33,304 bases of DNA from Pseudonocardia sp. (GTDB taxonomy: Bacteria > Actinomycetota > Actinomycetes > Mycobacteriales > Pseudonocardiaceae). The DNA is taken from NCBI GenBank assembly GCA_025465235.1, contig JAODNO010000372.1, positions 1 to 33,304 of the forward strand, in the 5' to 3' direction. Positions 25,492 through 33,304 of this stretch are shown here, piece by piece (within the stretch, counting starts at the first letter, position 1; each line of letters begins with the position of its first letter). A program made the translations under genes and the position numbers. The notes under the pieces are model-generated. The model was not told the origin of the DNA. It made no database searches and saw only the letters and a program-made list of their open reading frames with translations.

Positions 25492-25703
25492 CGGTGGTCG
25501 ACGCGCACCTGCACCTGTGGGACCTGGAGCGCAGCGCGTACGCATGGACCACGCCGGCGGGCACGTGGCACGTCCTGTCAGCGCTGATCGGCGAGCTGAC
25601 CGCGGACGATCAGCAGAAGATCCTCGCGGGGACGGCCTGCCGGGTCTACCGTCTCGGGTCCGTGTCGACCAATCAGCCGATCACACCGGAGGCACCGTGC
25701 TGA
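25488..25703 (+). pseudogene. L-fuconolactonase (amidohydrolase family 2) with internal in-frame deletion
   Basis: The 71-codon frame begins as a normal lactonase/amidohydrolase: VVDAHLHLWDLERSAYAWTT holds the metal-binding HxH. It then jumps at about residue 25 to what reads as the usual C-terminus, LSALIGELTADDQQKILAGT followed by ACRVYRL. Roughly 200 residues of the TIM barrel are missing without loss of frame. The ATG overlaps the reductase stop (ATGA), and the end overlaps the FucU start by seven bases. The product cannot be an active lactonase. The lactone may hydrolyse spontaneously or through another enzyme. Confidence 0.75.
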
Positions 25704-25770
25704 CCGGCATCCATCCGCTCCTGATCGGGCCGCTGCTGGCCCACCTCGACGCCTTGGGGGTGGTGCCGTC

Positions 25771-25774
<4 letters not shown>
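25697..25774 (+). pseudogene. fucU: RbsD/FucU mutarotase with internal in-frame deletion
   Basis: The 25-codon frame starts with GGAGG four bases before a GTG and reads LTGIHPLLIGPLLAHLDALG, the exact N-terminus of RbsD/FucU sugar mutarotases. It ends GVVPS, which resembles the family's C-terminus (a hydrophobic GV(I/V)P tail). About 110-120 residues, including the catalytic His in the HGD motif, are missing. Frame and the GTGA overlap with the transporter ATPase are kept. The join lies within a G-rich run near 25755-25765, so short homology may have mediated the loss. Confidence 0.7.
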
Positions 25775-27323
<1,549 letters not shown>

Positions 27324-27327
<4 letters not shown>

Positions 27328-28328
27328 CTTCCCCGACCGTCACCGAGGAGGAGCGGCAGACCGCACCCGCGAGCGTTCGGCGCACGCTGCGCGACCGCAT
27401 CCAGCAGTTCCTCGCGTTCGCGAGCCTCATCGTGATCTTCGGGTTCTTCTCGATGGTCAGCCCGAACTTCTTCAACTACGGCAACGTCACGAACATCCTG
27501 TTCTCGACCGTTGTGATCGGGCTGCTGGCGCTCGGCACCACGTTCGTCATCATCACCGGCGGCATCGACCTCTCGATCGGCACCGGCATGGCCCTGTGCG
27601 CGGTGATCTCGGGTGTGCTCATCGTCAATACCGGGTTGCCGCTGCCGATCGGGGTGCTCGGCGCAATCCTCTTCGGCGGCTTGCTAGGGCTGGTCAACGG
27701 TCTGAACGTGGCCGTGCTCGGCCTGCCGCCGTTCATCGCGACGCTGGCGATGATGCTCGTGGCGCAAGGGCTCGCGCTCGTCGTGTCGAACAGCACGCCG
27801 ATCTATTTCGACCAGACGCCCGGCTACATCGACCTCTCGATCGGCAGCCTCGTCCCCGGTGCGAACTTCCCGAACGCCGTCCTCATCCTCGCCGTCGTCG
27901 CGGTGCTCGCCGGCGTGCTCCTCAACAAGACGGTGCTCGGCCGCTACACGTACTCGATCGGCAGCAACGAGGAGGCCACGGCGCTCTCGGGTATCGACGT
28001 GCGCCGCTGGAAGATTTTGATCTACACGCTTGCCGGCCTGTTCACCGGCCTGGCCGGGGTGATGATCTCGGCGCGGCTCGGCTCGGCGCAACCGGCCACG
28101 GGAATGGGCTACGAACTGCAGGCGATCGCCGCCGTGGTCATCGGAGGTACGTCGCTCTCCGGTGGTAAGGGCTCAATCGTCGGCACCGTGATCGGCGCCC
28201 TGATCATCTCCGTGCTCAACAACGGGCTGCAGATCATGTCCATTCCGCAGGAGTGGCAGAACGTGATCCTCGGCTGCGTGATCCTGCTGGCCGTATACGC
28301 GGACATGGCCCGGAAGCGGGCCCGCTGA
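27324..28328 (+). CDS. Sugar ABC transporter permease (RbsC type)
   Basis: The 334-residue protein has 8-10 hydrophobic segments and the CUT2 permease signatures: LGTTFVIITGGIDLSIGTGM, VNGLNVAVLGLPPFIATLAM, TYSIGSNEEATALSGIDVRR and AIAAVVIGGTSLSGGKGSIV. It starts in an ATGA overlap with the ATPase gene. The transporter is the CUT2 kind, which imports pentoses and deoxyhexoses such as L-fucose or L-rhamnose; the context favours L-fucose (inference). Confidence 0.95.
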
Positions 28329-28371
28329 CCCCTGATCCACTGAAGGTTCGACCAAGGGAGTTCGATCGACA

Positions 28372-29352
28372 ATGCGGATAAAGCGAATCGGGGCGGTCGT
28401 CGCGACCGCTGCGGTGGCCCTCACGGTCGCCGCGTGCGGCGGTTCGTCGGGTGGCGCCGGGGCGCAAGGCGGAGGCGCAGGGGCACAGCCCTACATCGCC
28501 ATCGTGTCCAAGGGCTTCCAGCACCAGTTCTGGCAGGCCGTGAAGCAGGGCGCGGAGCAGGAGGCCGCCAAGCAGAACGTGCGTATCACCTTCGAAGGGC
28601 CGGCCACCGAGGCCGACATCGAGGGCCAGGTCACGATGTTGACCAACGCGCTCGCTCGCCAGCCAAACGTTCTCGGGTTTGCGGCGCTGGACTCCCGGGC
28701 GGCGGCACCGCTCCTGCAGCAGGCCAAGAGCCGGAACATCCCCGTGGTGGCGTTCGACTCCGGTGTCGACAGCGGCATCCCGGTCACCACGGCGGCCACC
28801 GACAACAAGGCCGCGGCGGCGGAGGCGGCCAAGCACATGGCCGAGGCGCTCGGCGGCACCGGCAAGGTCGCGCTGGTCGTCCACGACCAGACGAGCCGGT
28901 CGGGCATCGACCGCCGGGACGGCTTCGTGGAGTGGATGAAGGCCAACGCGCCCGGCATCGAGTTGCTCCCGCCGCAGTACGGCGGCGGCGACCAGGCCAA
29001 GTCGGCCGACATCACCAAGTCCATCCTCGCGGCAAACCCCGACGTCAAGGGCATCTACGGGTCGAACGAAGGGTCGGCGATCGGCGTCGTGCGGGGCGTG
29101 CAGGAGAGCGGCCGCAGCGGGCTCACTGTGATCGGCTTCGACTCGGGCCAGGCCCAGATCGACGCGATCCGCGGCGGCACCATGCTCGGCGCGATCACCC
29201 AGAACCCCGTCGGCATGGGCCAGCAGCTCGTGGACGCGTCGGTGAAGGCGATGCACGGCGAGAGCCTGCCGAAGGTGATCGACACCGGCTTCTTCTGGTA
29301 CGACAAGAGCAACATCGACAGCCCGGAGATCAAGGCGGTCCTGTACCAGTAA
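28372..29352 (+). CDS. Sugar ABC substrate-binding lipoprotein (RbsB type)
   Basis: This 326-residue lipoprotein has a signal peptide ending at the lipobox VAAC with C22, followed by a Gly/Ala/Gln-rich linker. It has the periplasmic-binding-protein type 1 fold: PYIAIVSKGFQHQFWQAVKQ at the start, VVAFDSGVDSGIP (ligand pocket), IYGSNEGSAIGVVRGVQESG, and TVIGFDSGQAQIDAIRGG. It is the last gene of the operon and lies 43 bases after the permease with its own AAGGGAG site, which would allow higher expression. A terminator hairpin follows. Confidence 0.94.
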   Translation: MRIKRIGAVVATAAVALTVAACGGSSGGAGAQGGGAGAQPYIAIVSKGFQHQFWQAVKQGAEQEAAKQNVRITFEGPATEADIEGQVTMLTNALARQPNVLGFAALDSRAAAPLLQQAKSRNIPVVAFDSGVDSGIPVTTAATDNKAAAAEAAKHMAEALGGTGKVALVVHDQTSRSGIDRRDGFVEWMKANAPGIELLPPQYGGGDQAKSADITKSILAANPDVKGIYGSNEGSAIGVVRGVQESGRSGLTVIGFDSGQAQIDAIRGGTMLGAITQNPVGMGQQLVDASVKAMHGESLPKVIDTGFFWYDKSNIDSPEIKAVLYQ

Positions 29353-29370
29353 GAGATCCTGCGTGATGCC

Positions 29371-29416
29371 AGGAAAGCCACATTGCAGGGGCAGATGCCC
29401 TGAATGTGGCTTTCCT
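29371..29416. terminator. Bidirectional terminator hairpin
   Basis: The 14-base arms AGGAAAGCCACATT (29371-29384) and AATGTGGCTTTCCT (29403-29416) are perfectly complementary. The 18-base loop can form a second short stem (CAGGG with CCCTG). There is no U-run, as is common in actinobacteria. It lies exactly between the convergent fucose and CUT1 operons and can serve both strands. Confidence 0.8.
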
Positions 29417-29477
29417 GCCATCCGGGGTTAGTCCTGATCCACTGTTCCGTAGCGTGGAAGTTTGGGTCGGCCGCCGT

Positions 29478-29787
29478 TATTGGGGTGTAGTGAGGGCCCG
29501 CTGGACGGCCTCGTGGCGTGGCATCGCAGCCCGAGCGCCCCGGCCGAGGGTGGACAGCGCCCTCCGCCCGCCCACCGGCCATGAGCGTCGTCGCCCACCC
29601 GGGCCACCAGGTGAGTCCGGGCCCCCAGCCGGGCGGCTGCCACCGCCTGGTTTGCACCATTGCCCCCTGGCAGCTCATGGTGGCTCCCGCCGCTCACGGT
29701 CTGGCCCGGCGCGGGCAAGGTCGGCAGGTCCCAGACGACGTCGACGTTGACCGAGCCGACCACGATGTCGGCTGCGCGCCCGGTCAC
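29478..29787 (-). pseudogene. PfkB/ribokinase-family sugar kinase with internal deletion
   Basis: The gene starts at a GTG in a GTGA overlap with the permease and gives a normal PfkB N-terminus: IVVGSVNVDVVWDLPTLPAP, then PGGNGANQAVAAARLGA and VARVGDDAHGR, about 70 residues. The frame then turns meaningless and stays open to 29428. In the next frame the DNA reads ALSTLGRGARAAMPRHEAVQ and then RALTTPQ with a TAA at 29478-29480, which matches the usual kinase C-terminus. Some 200 residues, including the catalytic GAGD region, are missing and the frame is shifted. It is a dead kinase. Confidence 0.75.
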
Positions 29788-30680
29788 GCCCCGCCGAGCC
29801 CGGAGGAGGACACGCCTTCGATGAACCGCCGCTGCAGGGCCAGGAAGAGGAGCAGCATCGGCAGCACCATGATCATCCCGGCGGCGCCGATCAGGGTGTA
29901 GTCCTGCGTGAAGCCCTGCTGGAAGGTGAAGAAGGTCGTCGAGACCGGCAGCAGGGATGAGTCCTGGATGAAGGTCACCGCGATCAGGAACTCGTTGTAG
30001 GCCGACAGGGCCGTCACCAGCGCGATCGTCAGAAACCCTGGAAGGGCGTTCGGGAGCACCACCTGGAACAGGACCCGCAGCTCCCCCGCCCCGTCCATGC
30101 GGGCGGCCTCCTCGAACTCGCGCGGAATGGTGATCATGAACGAGCGCAGAAGCAGCGTCGCGAACGGGGAGAACAGGCCCCAGTAGATGACGATGAGGCC
30201 GAACAGCGAGTCGTACAGGTTCAGTTTCGTCCACAGGTAGAACAGCGGGACGAGGAACATCTGCGTGGGCAGCGAGCTGCTCACCAGCAGGTAGGTGATG
30301 AACGTGCCGGACCCGGGAAGGTCAAGCCGCGCCATCGCATAGGCTGCGCAGCCGGCGATGACACAGACCCCGGCTACCGTCCCCACCACAACGATCAGAC
30401 TGTTGAGCAGCCCGGCGCCCATGTTCGCCTGCTCCCAAGCGGTGGCGAAGTTGCTCCAGCGCAGCGACGTGGGGAACGACAGCGGGCTGGTCGCGAGCTC
30501 CGACTGGGTCTTCAGGGAGCTGAAGGCAAACAGCACCAGCGGACCGAGCGCGAACAGCAGCAGCGCGCACAGCAGGACGTAGGTGAGCGAGCTGACGCGG
30601 CCGGTGACCGGATGTGGGCGGGCTGCGCCGCGCCCGCGCGCGGCTCCCGCCGGGGGTGAGTCGGTGGGCGTGGTGGTCAT
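29784..30680 (-). CDS. CUT1 carbohydrate ABC transporter permease (MalG type)
   Basis: The 298-residue protein has six hydrophobic segments after a polar 30-residue start. The EAA coupling loop is EEAARMDGAGELRVLFQVVL, followed by P-N-A-L-P. TYLLVSSSLPTQMFLVPLFY and SAYNEFLIAVTFIQ are typical of MalG-type permeases. The ATG at 30680 overlaps the stop of the partner permease (ATGA). No ATPase is encoded in the operon, which is normal for actinobacterial CUT1 systems that share an MsiK-like ATPase from elsewhere. Confidence 0.94.
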   Translation of the reverse strand: MTTTPTDSPPAGAARGRGAARPHPVTGRVSSLTYVLLCALLLFALGPLVLFAFSSLKTQSELATSPLSFPTSLRWSNFATAWEQANMGAGLLNSLIVVVGTVAGVCVIAGCAAYAMARLDLPGSGTFITYLLVSSSLPTQMFLVPLFYLWTKLNLYDSLFGLIVIYWGLFSPFATLLLRSFMITIPREFEEAARMDGAGELRVLFQVVLPNALPGFLTIALVTALSAYNEFLIAVTFIQDSSLLPVSTTFFTFQQGFTQDYTLIGAAGMIMVLPMLLLFLALQRRFIEGVSSSGLGGA

Positions 30681-31600
30681 ACCGCCCAGTCCTTCCGCTT
30701 GCGGATGACGAGGTACGCCGCGACGACCACGCCGCTGATCAGGGCCATCACCATGCCGACGGCTGATGCGTACCCGGCCCGCAGCGAGGCGAAGGCCTCG
30801 CGGTAGAGCAGCGTGCTGAGCACGTCCGTCGCCCCGGCGGGGCCTCCCTGCGTGAGGACGTAGACGTAGTCGAAGGACAGGAACGACCAGATGATGGTCA
30901 TCAACCCGAGGAACATGAATGTCGGCTGGATGCTCGGCAGGGTGATGGACCAGAACTGGCGGAAGGGACCGGCGCCGTCGAGGGCCGCCGCCTCGTAGAG
31001 GTTCGGGTTGACCCCCTGCATGGCGGCGAGGAAGACCACGACGAGAAAGCCCCACCAGGCCCAGTTGTTGACGAACGCCACCGTGGGCAGCGCGAGGGTC
31101 TGACTGCCGAGGAAGTTCAGGTGCAGCACCTCGCCGATCCCGACGTCGGGCGAGAGCAGGTTCTCCCAGATGGCAGCGGTGATCACGCTGGCCACGATGT
31201 AAGGCAGGAAGTAGGCCACCCGGAACAGCAGGCGGAACCGGCGGATGCGGGTGAGGGCGTAGGCGCCGAACAGGCCCATCGCCATCGGCACAACGAGGAA
31301 GAAGATCGTCCACAGGATGTTGTGCCACAGTGCGTTGCGGAACTCCGCGTCGCCGGCGAGCTCGATGTAGTTGTGCAGGCCGATCCACTTGGCGGTGCCG
31401 ATGCCGTTCCAGTCCGTGAAGGAGTAGTACACGGCGAGCAGGCTCGGTCCGAGCACCACCAGCGCGTTGATCGCGATGAGCGGCAGCATGAACATCCATG
31501 CGATGACGGCTCGGCGTCGTCCGAGGCCGGAGGACGATCTGGCACGGGGCTTCGGCGAGGCCGGTCGCGCTCTTACCGCAGGGGCGGTGGCGGTGCTCAC
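30677..31600 (-). CDS. CUT1 carbohydrate ABC transporter permease (MalF type)
   Basis: The 307-residue protein has a basic N-terminal tail and six hydrophobic segments. AWMFMLPLIAINALVVLGPS forms the first helix. VYYSFTDWNGIGTAKWIGLH then gives the usual MalF-type periplasmic start. The EAA loop is YEAAALDGAGPFRQFWSITL. The GTG at 31600 lies in a GTGA overlap with the substrate-binding gene stop. It pairs with the downstream MalG-type permease. Confidence 0.94.
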   Translation of the reverse strand: MSTATAPAVRARPASPKPRARSSSGLGRRRAVIAWMFMLPLIAINALVVLGPSLLAVYYSFTDWNGIGTAKWIGLHNYIELAGDAEFRNALWHNILWTIFFLVVPMAMGLFGAYALTRIRRFRLLFRVAYFLPYIVASVITAAIWENLLSPDVGIGEVLHLNFLGSQTLALPTVAFVNNWAWWGFLVVVFLAAMQGVNPNLYEAAALDGAGPFRQFWSITLPSIQPTFMFLGLMTIIWSFLSFDYVYVLTQGGPAGATDVLSTLLYREAFASLRAGYASAVGMVMALISGVVVAAYLVIRKRKDWAV

Positions 31601-32946
31601 TTCGCCGGGCCGCTCGGAGCCGGGGCAGGTGGCACCTTCTTCGCCGCGAGCTCGCTCTGGAACACCTTGTCCAGGCCGTCGAGGTAGTCCTTTGTGCTGA
31701 GCTGGCCGGTGATGACCTTGTCGAAGTTGGTGTAGAGGTCGGTGTCGGTCTGCTGCGGCCAGAAGGTCCACGTCGTGTACCCGATCGTCGCCGCATTGCT
31801 CAGCCGCGTGTAGAGGCGGACGAGCCGCTCGTCCACCGACTCGGGGAAGTCGGCCGCGGACAGCTGGATCGGAGCCGGCTGCAGCGACGCCTCCGCGATG
31901 CCCTGGGCCTGGCGTTTCGGGTCGCTCTCGAGGAAGTTCAGATATTCGGCGGCGGCGTCCGGGTTCGCGGACTTGGCGTTGACGGACAACGTCGCGCCGA
32001 TGCCCAGGTCCCAGACCTCTGCGGGCACCCCGTCGCGCAGGGGGAACAGGGGGGCCCAGTCCCAGGTCGCGTCGTTGCCGGCGGCCGCACCGAAATACGG
32101 GAGGATCTCGCTCGTCGCCCAGGAGCCGGTGATCATGAAGACCGCCTTCCCGGACGCCAGCGCGGTGTACAGGTTCGGGAACGTGTTGGTGAAGTACGAG
32201 TCCACGCTGCCGCCCCACCAGCCCTGCTGGTAGTAGCCGTTCAGCAGGTTGATCGCGTCGGCGAATACCGGGTCGCTCCACCGGGTCCGGCCCTGCAGCG
32301 CCGAGTAGACCGCGTCGGGTCCCGCGCTGTGGTTGAGGGCGAAGGTGACCCACCACTCCGAGGCCGGCCGCCAGTCGGCGTTCCCGCTGGCAACCGGCAT
32401 CAGCCCCTTGGCCTTGGCTTCGGTGCAGATGGCCTCGAACTCGCTGCGGTTGGTGGGCACCTTCCAACCGTGCTGCTCCAGCGTGGCCGGGTTGTAGATC
32501 ATGATCATGGTCTCGTAGCCGCCGGGCAGGCAGACCAGCTTCCCGTCGACCCGGCTGGCCGCCAGTGCCCACGGAGCCAGCATCGAGTCCCACCCGTACT
32601 TCTGGGAGTACTTCTCGAGGGGCAGCAGGTACCCCGCGTCGGCGTAGGCCGCGACCTGTGCCGGTCCCGCGGTGAGGACCAGATCCGGCCCGGTCCCCGC
32701 GGCCAGCGCGGTCTGCGTCAGCCGATCGATCGTATCCGTCGGCTTGACTGTGAGGCGCACCTTGGCGGAGCCCTGGAAGGCGTCGACCCGTTCCTTCTTG
32801 AAGTAGTCCTGCTGCTGCTGGTTCTGGAAGGCGCTCCAGTACTGAAGGCCTCCGCCGGAGCCGGAGCCGCCGCCGCAGGAGGCGAGAACCGGGGTGAGGG
32901 CTGTCGCCCCGGACAGGACCAGGAAGTTCCTTCGCGAGATGGTCAT
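31597..32946 (-). CDS. CUT1 substrate-binding lipoprotein with twin-arginine signal
   Basis: The 449-residue protein is a family 1 extracellular solute-binding protein. The signal peptide starts MTISRRNFLVLSGATA, a twin-arginine motif, and ends in a lipobox LASC with C24, so it should be folded before Tat export and then lipid-anchored. Later blocks such as TGPDLVLTAGPAQVAAYADA, GKLVCLPGGYETMIMIYNPA and SGKAVFMITGSWATSEIL are typical. The ATG at 32946 follows GAGGAGAA. The ligand is unknown; the flanking ADP-ribosylglycohydrolase and PfkB kinase suggest a ribosyl compound (inference). Confidence 0.93.
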   Translation of the reverse strand: MTISRRNFLVLSGATALTPVLASCGGGSGSGGGLQYWSAFQNQQQQDYFKKERVDAFQGSAKVRLTVKPTDTIDRLTQTALAAGTGPDLVLTAGPAQVAAYADAGYLLPLEKYSQKYGWDSMLAPWALAASRVDGKLVCLPGGYETMIMIYNPATLEQHGWKVPTNRSEFEAICTEAKAKGLMPVASGNADWRPASEWWVTFALNHSAGPDAVYSALQGRTRWSDPVFADAINLLNGYYQQGWWGGSVDSYFTNTFPNLYTALASGKAVFMITGSWATSEILPYFGAAAGNDATWDWAPLFPLRDGVPAEVWDLGIGATLSVNAKSANPDAAAEYLNFLESDPKRQAQGIAEASLQPAPIQLSAADFPESVDERLVRLYTRLSNAATIGYTTWTFWPQQTDTDLYTNFDKVITGQLSTKDYLDGLDKVFQSELAAKKVPPAPAPSGPAK

Positions 32947-33008
32947 GACTGTTCTCCTCGTGCCGGACGTCGTCGTCAGGTAGGGGCCGCCGGAGCGCGG
33001 CGGGTTGA

Positions 33009-33304
33009 TCAGCGCAGGCCGTCGACCGCAAGCCGGACTGTGCGCGCGGCGAGGTCGGAGATCCTGGAGTTGTCGAACCCGAACAGGGCGGAGCGGGTGC
33101 GATCGTGCAGCGGGTCGATGAAGCGGGCGGGTAGCCCCGAGGTGCCGAGCAGGACGCCGGCCACGGACCCGGTGGTCGCGCCGTTGGAGTCGGTGTCCCA
33201 GCCGCCCTGGACGGTGAGCCCGACCGTGCGCGCGTAGTCCCCCTCGCCCCACAGCAGTGCGGCCACGACGAGCGCCGCGTTGTTCAGGGTGTGCACCCAG
33301 TGGT
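33009..33304 (-). CDS. ADP-ribosylglycohydrolase family protein (C-terminal part)
   Basis: This is the C-terminal end of a protein that continues past the right edge of the window. The metal-binding motif QGGWDTDSNGATTGSVAGVL holds the D-x-D pair and G-rich helix of the DraG/ARH family. HTLNNAALVVAALLWGEGDY before it and RFIDPLHDRTRSALFGFD after it are also family-like. A GTG at 33296 is only an internal codon, because the upstream residues (HWV) continue the family pattern. It precedes the substrate-binding gene by about 62 bases and probably shares its operon. Family members cleave ADP-ribose or related N-glycosidic bonds. Confidence 0.85.
   Translation of the reverse strand, partial: HWVHTLNNAALVVAALLWGEGDYARTVGLTVQGGWDTDSNGATTGSVAGVLLGTSGLPARFIDPLHDRTRSALFGFDNSRISDLAARTVRLAVDGLR

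Noticed and set aside
24418-25545. Minus-strand 375-codon frame opposite the aldo-keto reductase
   Set aside because: Shadow frame produced by high GC third positions; the plus strand carries a full catalytic tetrad.

Overview
The window is GC-rich chromosomal DNA (frequent GTG starts, almost all third codon positions G or C) from an actinobacterium. The protein families and operon style suggest a soil-type, catabolically versatile member of the Pseudonocardiales or Streptomyces kind; this placement is inference, because there is no rRNA or other marker gene here.

Layout. Positions 1-1801 hold a CNNM/CorC-type membrane protein and a convergent DoxX-like protein. Positions 1861-2947 are decayed DNA with remnants of a tetratricopeptide-type regulator. 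An atypical lactate/malate-family dehydrogenase follows (2948-3892). A minus-strand operon (8512 to 4297) encodes PxpA, a biotin carrier, a biotin carboxylase, PxpB and PxpC. It is divergent from a GntR regulator (8780) that leads into a 59-residue unknown ORF and an FAH-fold hydrolase. An IclR regulator (11415 to 10534) is divergent from a CoA-transferase, a crotonase-fold protein and a broken thioesterase, with a paired operator between them. Next come a 42-residue membrane protein, a DUF3616 protein, a stand-alone receiver protein and a histidine-kinase remnant. Positions 16458-22977 form a five-gene operon: an oligopeptide-type ABC transporter with a fused double ATPase, plus an NtaA/SnaA-type flavin monooxygenase.

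Positions 23185-29352 form an L-fucose (or similar 6-deoxysugar) operon with its own promoter/operator: L-fuconate dehydratase, aldo-keto reductase, remnants of an L-fuconolactonase and a FucU mutarotase, then a ribose-type ABC transporter. A strong hairpin at 29371-29416 separates it from the convergent minus-strand operon at the right edge: ADP-ribosylglycohydrolase (partial), CUT1 substrate-binding protein, two permeases, and a PfkB kinase remnant.

The most striking signal is a set of small genes that keep both ends of their family but have lost the middle. The L-fuconolactonase (71 aa) and FucU (25 aa) are back-to-back in-frame internal deletions. The PfkB kinase shows the same kind of loss but with a frame change. 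In each case the overlaps with neighbouring genes survive, so the polycistron and its translational coupling remain while the enzyme is gone. The second theme is a complete set of subunits for a split urea-carboxylase-like enzyme in the Pxp operon. The third is two promoters whose -35/-10 region carries a similar GntR-type palindrome (8732-8744 and 23195-23209), which may link the FAH hydrolase locus to the fucose operon.
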